From Reinekea sp. G2M2-21 (GTDB lineage: Bacteria > Pseudomonadota > Gammaproteobacteria > Pseudomonadales > Natronospirillaceae): a DNA stretch of 64,000 nt. Location of the stretch: positions 620,001 to 684,000 of the forward strand of contig NZ_JADPQG010000001.1 of assembly GCF_015687175.1 (NCBI RefSeq), given 5' to 3'. A program made the translations under genes and the position numbers. The notes under the pieces were generated by a model, which searched no databases, had not been told where the DNA came from, and saw only the letters and a program-made list of their open reading frames with translations. Below are positions 56,232 through 64,000 of the stretch, piece by piece; positions within the stretch are counted from its first letter, which is position 1; each line of letters starts with the position of its first letter.

Positions 56232-57113
56232 CTACGAGAGGATATGGGTCAATGAGTCCTTTACAGTCGGGAATCTGAACTGGTAGCCGGTTTCCAGTAA
56301 TCTGGACGGTAAAACAAACTGTCCTTCCAAAAACAGGGTTTTCATTTCGCCAACCGGTCTAAACATTATTTCCGGTATTTTGAAGTAAAGGGGTCTTCCC
56401 AGCTGAGTTGAAAGGGTCTTCATGAGTTTGTCATGGCGAACGGGGGCTGGTGACGTTAAATTAACTGCCCCCTCGATTTTGTGCGTTATGATGTGTTTTA
56501 AGCCACCAAGCCAATCCGTGTGATCAATCCACGACACGCCCTGCCCACCGGAACCCATAATTGCGCCAACACCTAATCGTGTACTCAGGATGAGTGGTTT
56601 CAGAAAGCCGCCAGCGGCCGAAAAAACCAAGCCAGTGCGCAGTACGGTTGTTCTCTGTGCAAAGTTGGATGCCCGAAGGGCTTCAGCCTCCCATTGCTGG
56701 CAAAGTTGGGCACTGAAATCATCTCCAGGCGGAGCCGTTTCGGATACTGCCTCGGCACCGGTACCGTAGAACCCGATCGCTGATCCGGAAATAAAGTGTT
56801 CACAAGTCACCTCATTGCGTTTCAGCGATTCAACCAGTTGATGAGTCAAGTCGATTCGGGAAGAGCGCAGTATACGTTTACGGCTAGGAGTCCATGGGAA
56901 TCCGGCAATCGGGGCACCTGCCAGGTTAATCACTAACGCAAAATGTCGGGTCAGGGGACTGAGATCATCAAATGTGTTGACCTGATGATGGGCGAGGGTG
57001 TTAATTTTATGTTTTAGCGCAATGGTCGTATAGCCATCACTATTGAGCAGCTCGCAGACCGATTGGCCCAGCAATCCGGAGGCGCCAGTAATTAGTGCAT
57101 AGGGTTTCGACAT
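56232..57113 (-). CDS. TIGR01777 family NAD-dependent epimerase/dehydratase-like protein (YfcH type)
   Basis: This 293-residue protein is an extended SDR of the YfcH/SulA family. It has the N-terminal TGASGLLGQSVCELL nucleotide motif, NLAGAPIAGFPWTPSRK near residue 75, SAIGFYG and the C-terminal DUF1731-like end with PTRLLETGYQFRFPTVKDSL-type sequence. The substrate is unknown; some relatives are linked to cell division inhibition. I chose ATG 57113 after AGGAG at 9 bases rather than 57134. Confidence 0.87.
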   Translation of the reverse strand: MSKPYALITGASGLLGQSVCELLNSDGYTTIALKHKINTLAHHQVNTFDDLSPLTRHFALVINLAGAPIAGFPWTPSRKRILRSSRIDLTHQLVESLKRNEVTCEHFISGSAIGFYGTGAEAVSETAPPGDDFSAQLCQQWEAEALRASNFAQRTTVLRTGLVFSAAGGFLKPLILSTRLGVGAIMGSGGQGVSWIDHTDWLGGLKHIITHKIEGAVNLTSPAPVRHDKLMKTLSTQLGRPLYFKIPEIMFRPVGEMKTLFLEGQFVLPSRLLETGYQFRFPTVKDSLTHILS

Positions 57114-57185
57114 TGAATTTTTCTCCTGTTGCACCCACTTATACGGGCTGTTTCAAATGAACGTTCACTTTAATGAGGTAAGTTT

Positions 57186-58124
57186 ATGGCAAATGCTCTC
57201 GAAATATCGAGTTTGGTGAAGGTATATGACAACGGCTTTACCGCATTGAAGGGGATTGACCTCACTGTTCAGGAAGGCGACTTCTTTGCTCTGTTGGGTC
57301 CTAACGGGGCGGGTAAATCCACTTCTCTGGGTATCGTTTCATCGTTAGTGAATAAAACCAGTGGTGATGTCAGAGTAAACGGCTATGACCTAGTCAACCA
57401 ACGCGAGCAGGTTAAGCGAAGCCTAGGCGTGGTCCCTCAGGAATTTAATTTCAACGCCTTTGAGAAAGTGTTCGACATCATCGTGCAGCAAGCCGGTTAT
57501 TACGGGTTGAATCGCAAGCAGGCTGCGGTTAAAGCCGAAGAATACTTGAAGAAACTGGATTTATGGTCAAAAAAGGACACTCAGGCACGCATGCTGTCCG
57601 GCGGTATGAAACGTCGGCTGATGATCGCCCGTGCATTGGTTCATGAGCCGAAAATTCTGATTTTAGATGAGCCGACGGCGGGCGTGGATATTGAGATTCG
57701 TCGTTCTATGTGGACTTTCTTGACTGAATTAAATCGCCAGGGCACGACAATTATCCTGACGACTCATTACCTTGAAGAGGCTGAATCCCTATGTCGAAAT
57801 CTCGCTATTATCGGAAAGGGTGAGATTATTGCCCAGGGACCCACGAAAGAATTGTTGAAAGATAAGGATCGGTCAACTTTTGTCGCCGATTTTTCGCAGA
57901 GTCCTGAATCATTACCAGAAAGTTTCAGTCAATTTGATGCACAACTCACTGGCGATGGAAGTGTGGAATTTCATATCAAACGAGGAGAGAGCCTGAATCA
58001 GGTGTTCGCACTCTTCGACCAGTATAATTTACCCATATTGAGTATGCGGCCTAAGACCAATCGTCTTGAGGAATTGTTTGTGGATTTAACCGAAAATCAG
58101 CCAGAAACCGGGAGCAAAGTATGA
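57186..58124 (+). CDS. ABC-2 type exporter ATPase (YadG-like)
   Basis: This 312-residue ATPase has Walker A GPNGAGKST, signature MLSGGMKRRLMIARAL and Walker B ILILDEPTAGVDIE, and a C-terminal extension (about 235-312) of the sort found in the DrrA/YadG group. It pairs with the permease gene that overlaps it by 4 bases. The E. coli yadGH pair is the closest known arrangement; its substrate is not known. Confidence 0.9.
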   Translation: MANALEISSLVKVYDNGFTALKGIDLTVQEGDFFALLGPNGAGKSTSLGIVSSLVNKTSGDVRVNGYDLVNQREQVKRSLGVVPQEFNFNAFEKVFDIIVQQAGYYGLNRKQAAVKAEEYLKKLDLWSKKDTQARMLSGGMKRRLMIARALVHEPKILILDEPTAGVDIEIRRSMWTFLTELNRQGTTIILTTHYLEEAESLCRNLAIIGKGEIIAQGPTKELLKDKDRSTFVADFSQSPESLPESFSQFDAQLTGDGSVEFHIKRGESLNQVFALFDQYNLPILSMRPKTNRLEELFVDLTENQPETGSKV

Positions 58125-58891
58125 CACATCCGTATTGGGTAGCCTTTTCATCGATTGTTGTGAAAGAAGTAAGGCGTTTTCTGCGTATCTGGCCTCAGAC
58201 TTTGTTACCACCTGCCATCACCATGGTGTTGTATTTCGTTATTTTTGGAAATCTGATTGGTAGTCGTATCGGGGAGATGGGCGGGTTCGACTACATGCAA
58301 TTTATCGTCCCTGGTTTGATCATGATGACCGTCATTACCAACGCCTACGGTAATGTGAGTTCCAGCTTTTTTTCCAATAAATTTCAACGTTCTTTGGAGG
58401 AACTCATGGTTGCACCGGTGCCTAACTGGGTAATCTTATCCGGTTTTGTCATCGGCGGTGTTGCCCGTGGTCTGGCATGTGGGATTATTGTCATGTTGCT
58501 AAGCCTGTGGTTTTCAAAATTAGTCGTCTCCCACATATTCGTCACAATTTCCGTCATTTTGTTAACGGCTATCGTGTTTTCGATTGCGGGTTTGATTAAC
58601 GCGATATTCGCGACGAAGTTTGATGATGTGACCATTGTGCCGACCTTCATTTTAACGCCATTAACTTATTTGGGTGGCGTTTTTTATTCTGTCAGTCTGT
58701 TGCCCGAGTTCTGGCAATGGGTCAGCAAGTTGAATCCGATTTTGTATATGGTTAATACCTTCCGATATGGCATTATCGGTGTCTCTGATATTCCGGTGGC
58801 AACCGCTTACGCCATGCTTGGTTTGTTCGTGATTGTGCTGGGAAGCTGGGCAATGTATTTACTTAACACTGGACGCGGTTTACGCACTTAA
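58121..58891 (+). CDS. ABC-2 type exporter permease (YadH-like)
   Basis: This 256-residue permease has six membrane helices with the ABC-2 family signature in the second half (VPTFILTPLTYLGGVFYSVSLLPEFWQWVSKLNPILYMVNTFRYG). It overlaps the ATPase stop by 4 bases. Together they would form a two-subunit exporter. It is 9 bases before queF, which may be co-transcribed although not related in role. Confidence 0.9.
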   Translation: MTHPYWVAFSSIVVKEVRRFLRIWPQTLLPPAITMVLYFVIFGNLIGSRIGEMGGFDYMQFIVPGLIMMTVITNAYGNVSSSFFSNKFQRSLEELMVAPVPNWVILSGFVIGGVARGLACGIIVMLLSLWFSKLVVSHIFVTISVILLTAIVFSIAGLINAIFATKFDDVTIVPTFILTPLTYLGGVFYSVSLLPEFWQWVSKLNPILYMVNTFRYGIIGVSDIPVATAYAMLGLFVIVLGSWAMYLLNTGRGLRT

Positions 58892-58900
58892 GGATCCGCT

Positions 58901-59725
58901 ATGACTACACCTGAGAATTCACCACTGGGGAAAACCAGTGCCTATATTGATCAGTACGATGCAAGTCTATTGTTTCCAATTGCCCGACAGGAAAAGCGCG
59001 ATGAGTTGGGCATTGAAAAGAAATTGCCTTTTCATGGCGTTGATATCTGGAATGCTTATGAACTGTCATGGTTGAATGACAAAGGGAAACCGGTTGTTGC
59101 CTTAGCGGAATTTTTTATACCTGCCAGCAGCCCGAATCTCGTTGAGTCGAAGTCATTTAAACTTTATTTGAATTCATTTAATCAAACGCGCTTTCAAAGC
59201 GTTCAACAAGTCCAGAAGTTACTGGAAAACGATCTGTCTGTCGCCGCAGGTGCCTCGGTGAAGGTCACCGTTGTCATGCTGCAACAAGCGGGTAGCAGTG
59301 CCGATATTCAGTCGATTGACGCTATTTGTATTGATGAGTTGGATGTTGAAATTTCAGACTACCAAACTAAGCCGGAACTGTTGTCCACGGAAACAGGGGT
59401 CGTTCATGAACGGTTGTGTTCGCATCTGTTGAAGTCCAACTGTTTGGTGACTGGGCAGCCGGACTGGGGCAGTGTGTTTATGGAATATCGTGGGCCTAAG
59501 ATTAACCGTGAATCGCTACTGAAATATCTGATTTCATTTCGTCAGCATAATGAGTTTCATGAGCAGTGTGTCGAGCGCATTTTTATGGATCTGAAAGAGC
59601 GGTGCCATTGTGACGAGTTGACGGTTTACGCTCGTTATGTACGACGAGGCGGGCTGGATATTAATCCTTATCGTTCGGACGTTGCGGATGGGATAGCTGA
59701 CAATACCAGGCTGGTACGTCAATAA
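58901..59725 (+). CDS. queF: NADPH-dependent 7-cyano-7-deazaguanine reductase
   Basis: QueF reduces preQ0 to preQ1 with NADPH in queuosine synthesis for tRNA. The 274-residue product is the long two-domain (E. coli) form: N-terminal half with the [17 protein letters not shown] motif used for NADPH, and a C-terminal half with the nucleophilic Cys in [21 protein letters not shown]. The Asp and His that help protonation are present nearby ([15 protein letters not shown]). It is the last gene of the YadGH-like operon or has its own start site in the short gap. Confidence 0.95.
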   Translation: MTTPENSPLGKTSAYIDQYDASLLFPIARQEKRDELGIEKKLPFHGVDIWNAYELSWLNDKGKPVVALAEFFIPASSPNLVESKSFKLYLNSFNQTRFQSVQQVQKLLENDLSVAAGASVKVTVVMLQQAGSSADIQSIDAICIDELDVEISDYQTKPELLSTETGVVHERLCSHLLKSNCLVTGQPDWGSVFMEYRGPKINRESLLKYLISFRQHNEFHEQCVERIFMDLKERCHCDELTVYARYVRRGGLDINPYRSDVADGIADNTRLVRQ

Positions 59726-59731
59726 AGCTTT

Positions 59732-59772
59732 GTCAGGAAAGGGGGGGGGGGCGTTTTGTGCCCCTTCCTGAC
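59732..59772. terminator. Hairpin with an 11-G tract between queF and the adenylate cyclase
   Basis: Arms GTCAGGAA (59732-59739) and TTCCTGAC (59765-59772) flank G11 (59741-59751) and CCCC (59761-59764). It lies between converging genes and can serve both. There is no long T-run. Confidence 0.6.
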
Positions 59773-59780
59773 GATTCCAA

Positions 59781-61241
59781 TTATTGGATATCTTTGCTGG
59801 ACAGCGATTTTTTGACTTTATCGAGGATGTCGAGAATTTTGTCCCGATCGTAATTTTTGATTTTTTCCATATCGAGGGACATGGAAAACCCTTCGAGATC
59901 CAGTTCAGTGAACGAGCGTCTCGCGCCCAAATCTTTTCGGAAATCAACCACTTGATACACAGGGATAGGTCGGCTGAAGCCTTTTGCCTTTATCTGGCCT
60001 TTTTCACGACACAGAATTCTATCCTGTACTAAGGAGTAAGTTTCGTAGGAAATTAAAATTTCGCTGGGTTCGGCTGAAGATTCCAATCGAGACGCTAAAT
60101 TAACTTCTTTTCCGAGTAGGGTGTAGTCCATTCGGGTTTCAGCTCCGAAATTTCCAACAGTGCAGTATCCGGTATTGATGCCCATGCGTATTTCAAGGGG
60201 CTGTTGAATGCCCTGAGCTTTCCAACGTTGACGCAATACTTTCATATGTTTGCGCATTTCAATGGCCATGGCTACGCAGGCTTCAGCGTCTTTCTTCACT
60301 CCTTTGGTTTCCGGGTCACCAAAAAACACCATGATCGCATCCCCGATAAATTTATCGATGGTGCCGCCATACTTCATCACGATTTTACTCATCTCATTGA
60401 GGTAGGTGTTGATGAGTGCTGTCAGTGCTTCTGACTCCATTTGTTCAGACAGTTCACTGAACCCCTTGATGTCCGAAAAAAATATGACCAAACGTTTGCG
60501 TTGCGTTTCCAGCTTGGCATCGCGTTTACCGCTGAAAATATTTTCCCAGACCTGAGGTGACAGGTACTTTGACAGTTTACGCGATAGCGAACGGTATTTT
60601 TCATTTTGCTTGTACATTTCTAATCGCGCGGCTTTTAATCGGCGAGCAGATTGATTGGTGTAGTAGGCTGTTATGGCCACGTACAAGCCTGTGCCGAAAC
60701 CAGCAATTAGTGATGTCATGAGCGGTGGTTCGGTAATTTTGAAGTCATTTAACAGATAGAATGTTGCAAAGGCACCGGTGGCCATAAAAGCAAGGCATAG
60801 CAGGTAAGCGAGGGCCTGCCCCATGGCGATAAAACTCGCGTTCGCCATAATCAGGATGAAAATGGAGGGCATGATGGGCATGCCCATGACGACAATTAGA
60901 ACGCCGATCAGAAAAGCGTCAAACAGAATCAAGGTGTAACCCACCTGTTTAGGGTAGCGTCTGCGCAGAGGAAGGCTCAGATAGCGCATCATGGTTGGAT
61001 ACGCTAAACAAAAGGCGACAACCAGGGAAAAAAACTGGGAAATAGTTCCGGATGAGATCGTACTGACCAATGTTCCGGCCAAAGTTAAATAAATAATCGA
61101 CCGCGAATTAAATTCAGCCGATATCGATAACACGGTAAAGTCATCAAATAATTCGAGTTCTTGTGTAGCGCTTTGATGTAGGCTTTTTACCGTCTTTTTT
61201 TGCGCGGATGGCCTCTTTTGGGCCTGCGGCTGTTTAGACAT
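59781..61241 (-). CDS. cyaB: Membrane-bound class III adenylate cyclase, CyaB type
   Basis: This 486-residue protein makes cAMP. The N-terminal 200 residues hold six membrane helices resembling the MASE2 sensor of Pseudomonas CyaB, and the C-terminal part is a class III cyclase domain. Metal aspartates are in VIFFSDIKGFSEL and IGDAIMVFFGDP; the adenine-selecting Lys (TIDKFIGD) and Asp (MDYTLLGKEVNLASRL) and the transition-state Asn/Arg are present, indicating ATP rather than GTP. A C-terminal tail of about 55 residues follows. I chose ATG 61241; TTG 61253 is 4 codons earlier. It stands alone. Confidence 0.9.
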   Translation of the reverse strand: MSKQPQAQKRPSAQKKTVKSLHQSATQELELFDDFTVLSISAEFNSRSIIYLTLAGTLVSTISSGTISQFFSLVVAFCLAYPTMMRYLSLPLRRRYPKQVGYTLILFDAFLIGVLIVVMGMPIMPSIFILIMANASFIAMGQALAYLLCLAFMATGAFATFYLLNDFKITEPPLMTSLIAGFGTGLYVAITAYYTNQSARRLKAARLEMYKQNEKYRSLSRKLSKYLSPQVWENIFSGKRDAKLETQRKRLVIFFSDIKGFSELSEQMESEALTALINTYLNEMSKIVMKYGGTIDKFIGDAIMVFFGDPETKGVKKDAEACVAMAIEMRKHMKVLRQRWKAQGIQQPLEIRMGINTGYCTVGNFGAETRMDYTLLGKEVNLASRLESSAEPSEILISYETYSLVQDRILCREKGQIKAKGFSRPIPVYQVVDFRKDLGARRSFTELDLEGFSMSLDMEKIKNYDRDKILDILDKVKKSLSSKDIQ

Positions 61242-61341
61242 ACTATTGCTCAACCTTTTATTATTCGTGCGCGAACTGTGCTGGAAAAGAAACTAGTGTG
61301 ATAATGTACTGCAAAATGACAGCAAAATCATTGGCTTGGCG

Positions 61342-61935
61342 ATGACTATTAAGAAAAAACTTACTTTGTTGGAAGGTCTGAAAAACCGGGTGTCACACCC
61401 TCGATTAACCGAACCAATGCCTACAGTCGAGGAGCTGGCTCATTGTTATGACGCTGCTTTCAGGGCCCCAGATCATGCCTGGTTACGTCCTTGGCGCTTT
61501 ATTGAGTGTCGCGGGAATGAACGGGAGCAACTTGGAGCTATCCTGGCTAGTGGTTTGGAAAAGGAAATTCCTGGGCTATCTGAGCAGCAGATGGAAAAGG
61601 TTAAAAACGGCCCGTTGCGAGCGCCATTGGTTATTATCTGTTATGCGCACATCAGCGATCACCCCAAGGTTCCGGTTCTAGAGCAACAGATAGCCGCAGG
61701 CTGTGCCGCTCACAGTTTAATCATGGCGCTGTACGCACAGGGATATGGTGCTGTATGGAGAACGGGTGATGTGGCCTATTCGCAGTCCGTCAAAGAAGCG
61801 ATGAAATTAGACGTCAATGAGCAGATCATCGGCTTTCTGTATGTTGGGACGCCATTGGCAGAAGATAAAGAGGTTCCAAAATTGGAAAAAGACGATTTTG
61901 TTACCTCACTTGCAGTGCAACTTGCGAAAAAGTAG
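61342..61935 (+). CDS. Nitroreductase family protein, YdjA type
   Basis: This 197-residue FMN flavoprotein has the compact nitroreductase fold of the YdjA branch: AFRAPDHAWLRPWRFIECRG near residue 40 and the second FMN segment ALYAQGYGAVWRTGDVAY near residue 140. YdjA-like enzymes use NAD(P)H and have poorly known substrates. Start is ATG 61342 or TTG 61336; no strong ribosome site supports either. Confidence 0.85.
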   Translation: MTIKKKLTLLEGLKNRVSHPRLTEPMPTVEELAHCYDAAFRAPDHAWLRPWRFIECRGNEREQLGAILASGLEKEIPGLSEQQMEKVKNGPLRAPLVIICYAHISDHPKVPVLEQQIAAGCAAHSLIMALYAQGYGAVWRTGDVAYSQSVKEAMKLDVNEQIIGFLYVGTPLAEDKEVPKLEKDDFVTSLAVQLAKK

Positions 61936-61968
61936 ACCGTAAGCTGTTGTTTTTACACGACAAAAGCC

Positions 61969-62004
61969 TTGAAATTCGCCATTTTTTTCGATAGAGTGCG
62001 CGCC
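61969..62004 (+). promoter_or_regulatory. Stringent-type promoter of the tRNA-Ser/tRNA-Pro transcript
   Basis: TTGAAA (61969-61974), a 17-base spacer and TAGAGT (61992-61997) are followed by the GC-rich discriminator GCGCGCC, typical of stable-RNA promoters under ppGpp control. The predicted start is near 62004, about 78 bases before tRNA-Ser. Confidence 0.75.
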
Positions 62005-62081
62005 TCGTTTGACAATACGCTGTTTTCTTCCGTTGTTTGTAGCTCAAACAACGGAAACAGAGTTGGCTAACGCAGCAAAAC

Positions 62082-62171
62082 GGTGAGTTGTCCGAGTGGC
62101 TGAAGGAGCACGCCTGGAAAGCGTGTATACGAGAAATCGTATCGAGAGTTCGAATCTCTCACTCACCGCCA
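62082..62171 (+). tRNA. tRNA-Ser (anticodon GGA)
   Basis: The 90-base gene has acceptor arms GGTGAGT/ACTCACC, anticodon stem CACGC/GCGTG with GGA in the loop, a long class II variable arm (ATACGAGAAATCGTAT), the T-arm GAGAGTTCGAATCTCTC and encoded CCA. It reads UCC and UCU codons. Confidence 0.97.
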
Positions 62172-62177
62172 ATTTGT

Positions 62178-62254
<77 letters not shown>

Positions 62255-62793
62255 ACTTCCCTGAAAGAATTCAAAGAAAACGCGAGAGTCGGGCCGCCTG
62301 CGGACCAGGTCGAATCCCTCTGCTCCGACCAACTTCCCTGAAAGAATTCAAAGAAAACGCGAGAGTCGGGCCGCCTGCGGACCAGGTCGAATCCCTCTGC
62401 TGCGACCAACTTCCCTGAAAGAATTCAAAGAAAACGCGAGAGTCGGGCCGCCTGCGGACCAGGTCGAATCACTCTGCTCCGACCAACTTCCCTGAAAGAA
62501 TTCAAAGAAAACGCGAGAGTCGGGCCGCCTGCGGACCAGGTCGAATCCCTCTGCTGCGACCAAATTCCCTGAAAGAATTCAAAGAAAACGCGAGAGTCGG
62601 GCCGCCTGCGGACTAGGTCGAATCCCTCTGCTGCGACCAACTTCCCTGAAAGAATTCAAAGAAAACGCGAGAGTCGGGCCGTCTGCGGACCAGGTCGAAT
62701 CCCTCTGCTCCGACCAACTTCCCTGTGAGAATTCAAAGAAAAGACGAGTGTCGGGCCGTCTGCGGACCAGGTCGAATCCACTGCGCCGACCAA
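62255..62793 (+). repeat. Seven tandem 77-bp units, each ending in the 3' end of tRNA-Pro
   Basis: Units run 62255-62331, 62332-62408, 62409-62485, 62486-62562, 62563-62639, 62640-62716 and 62717-62793, all exactly 77 bases. Each has 55 bases of own sequence beginning ACTTCCCTGAAAG and a 22-base copy of the tRNA 3' end from TCGAATCC to CCA. GGACCAG before it also matches the tRNA anticodon arm. Units 2, 4 and 5 share the change CTGCTGCGACC; unit 3 has ATCACTC; unit 7 is the most diverged. GGGCCGCCTGCGGACC inside each can fold as a small hairpin. The period equals the tRNA length, perhaps by chance. Confidence 0.95.
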
Positions 62794-62949
62794 CCTCTCA
62801 GTTAGAATCTAAACTTGCCACAATAGCAAGAAAATACGATAGACGGGCAGGCTCCCGACAAGCGCAGTTTGAACTTTAGGATGTCACTCGTCGGAGGGTC
62901 ATGCAACCATCGGCGCTGTGTTCAGGGTTGTCGAGACTAGCAGGCGCCA
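62794..62949. other. Decayed repeat remains before the peroxiredoxin gene
   Basis: The first bases (ACCTCTCAGTTAGAATCTAAAC) and later pieces (AAAATACGATAGACGGGCAG) look like a decayed eighth unit with an insertion. No terminator with a T-run is seen for the tRNA transcript here. Confidence 0.5.
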
Positions 62950-63483
62950 TCAGCCTTTAATGAATGCGTCAATTCGTTCCAATGGAATATGATCGCTAGT
63001 GTTGCGTCCATACCAGGTATCTTCGATTTGCCCTTTTTCGTTGATCAGAAAATCAGCTGGAACCAGTGTGACGTGAGGGTTTGGTTTTGGGCGTCCGCCT
63101 TTCATGATCCCTTTCAGAATGCGCGGAAATCGGAACAGTAGGGCTTTCCACAAAGCGCTGGCACTTTTTTCAACACCATATTTGTTGTAAATGGATAAAT
63201 CTGGGTCAGAAACCAGTCGGAAAGGTCGTGGGTATCGGGCGACGTGTTCACGTACCTCATTCGCAGGCGAGCTGAATACCGCAATCACTTCAATGCCTTG
63301 TTGCTGCCATGCTTTGTATTTGTGCGTGAATTCATAGACTCGGAAGTTGCAGAAAGGACAGGCGGCGTCTCTGAAAAAACTCAGAATGACTTTTTTGCCT
63401 TTCAATTCCTGCAGTGAAAGGGCTTTTCCATAGACGTCTTTGGTGGCGAAGGTTATTGCGTTCAAGGGTGCGGTTAAGCGCAT
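62950..63483 (-). CDS. Peroxiredoxin-like (AhpC/TSA, thioredoxin-fold) protein
   Basis: This 177-residue protein has a thioredoxin fold with the redox motif ACPFCNFRVYEF near residue 42, in place of the Txx(T/S)C of typical peroxiredoxins; the CXXC form suggests an alkyl-hydroperoxide-reductase-like or disulfide-handling role. The later segment LVSDPDLSIYNKYGVEKS and TLVPADFLINEKGQIEDTWYG follow the AhpC/TSA pattern. No signal peptide is seen, so it is cytoplasmic. It converges with the tRNA transcript. Confidence 0.85.
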   Translation of the reverse strand: MRLTAPLNAITFATKDVYGKALSLQELKGKKVILSFFRDAACPFCNFRVYEFTHKYKAWQQQGIEVIAVFSSPANEVREHVARYPRPFRLVSDPDLSIYNKYGVEKSASALWKALLFRFPRILKGIMKGGRPKPNPHVTLVPADFLINEKGQIEDTWYGRNTSDHIPLERIDAFIKG

Positions 63484-63840
63484 TTGATATATCCAAAATA
63501 GTAACGAAAAACAGCCTATTCGTACGCGATGCTGATAATTTCGGATGAGTTTTAGGTCGCTGAAGGTTACAGAGGTTTGTCAATTCTGGAATTATTGGTG
63601 GGAAAGTATGCCGCTAAGAGGCGTATGGGTAGCTATGTGCGTCGAAACAATATAGACGTATTTAGATAAAGTGACGTGGGCATTCATGGATTGAGCGGTA
63701 AAAGTTATGGTGCTTTAGCTGTGATGGTTGGTCCCGGATACTGCATGATTCCGGGTCCCAGAGTCCTTTCAAGAATTCCTTTTCGAGTCAGCATCCTGCT
63801 GCCTCTCCTTAAATATTCCCTAATCCTTGTATTTCTTTTA
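63484..63840. other. Intergenic region with one inverted repeat
   Basis: CCCGGA/TCCGGG (63733-63738, 63750-63755) with an 11-base loop is the only structure seen; it lies downstream of the ComEA-type gene but has no T-run. A 61-codon frame at 63676-63861 has no family match and overlaps that gene, so it is not called. Confidence 0.45.

Positions 63841-64000
<160 letters not shown>

Noticed and set aside
62255-62793. CRISPR-like array
   Set aside because: The units are directly tandem with no variable spacers, and contain tRNA sequence; no cas gene is near.

Overview
The window reads as ordinary chromosome of a marine-type gammaproteobacterium, GC near 50%. The mreBCD-maf-rng-yhdP-nit string, gatCAB, a split class II ribonucleotide reductase (nrdJa/nrdJb), the hexR-pyk-aceEF/glk block, a CyaB-type adenylate cyclase and a Pseudomonas-like gene style all point to the Oceanospirillales/Pseudomonadales side, perhaps the Saccharospirillaceae (Reinekea or Saccharospirillum). 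This placement is from memory of gene content, not from a database search. I see no prophage, IS element, CRISPR array or replication origin.

Layout. 1-3.6 kb: an RND efflux pump operon (GbsR/MarR regulator, membrane fusion protein, RND pump cut by the window edge) behind a perfect inverted-repeat operator. 4-5.9 kb: a hexaheme plus tetraheme (NapC/NirT) cytochrome pair with an FNR/Anr-like box upstream. 6.1-9.4 kb: an SDR oxidoreductase, then serA and serC. 10.2-15.7 kb: an operon of acyl-CoA dehydrogenase, SDR, APH-type kinase, histidine phosphatase and a second SDR, divergent from a LysR regulator; it resembles the split bacterial version of ACAD10/ACAD11 used for 4-hydroxyacyl-CoA. 15.9-19 kb: nrdJab with twin NrdR boxes. 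19.1-24.3 kb: a diguanylate cyclase and gatCAB. 24.5-33.9 kb: the cell shape and envelope string mreB-mreC-mreD-maf-rng-yhdP-nit, in which mreC appears to start with ATT. 34-38 kb: TANGO2-like, VOC, DUF1338, rarD and galU genes.

38.6-56.2 kb is a carbon-metabolism block: hexR, pyk, aceE and aceF on the minus strand; glk, a phosphorylase-kinase/GH15-like giant protein, malQ, a MalK/UgpC-type ATPase and a DUF4032 kinase-like gene on the plus strand. HexR-like boxes lie between hexR and glk. Together these genes cover glucose entry, alpha-glucan handling, lower glycolysis and pyruvate oxidation. 56.2-61.9 kb: a TIGR01777 epimerase-like gene, an ABC-2 exporter, queF, adenylate cyclase and a YdjA-type nitroreductase.

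The most unusual part is 62.0-62.9 kb. A stringent-type promoter drives tRNA-Ser(GGA) and tRNA-Pro(TGG), and the proline tRNA is followed directly by seven tandem 77-bp units plus decayed remains. Each unit ends with a copy of the last 22 bases of the tRNA, including CCA. This resembles in principle the rtT repeats behind tyrT of Escherichia coli, but with another tRNA, unit size and sequence. The window closes with a peroxiredoxin-like gene and the 3' end of a ComEA-type gene.
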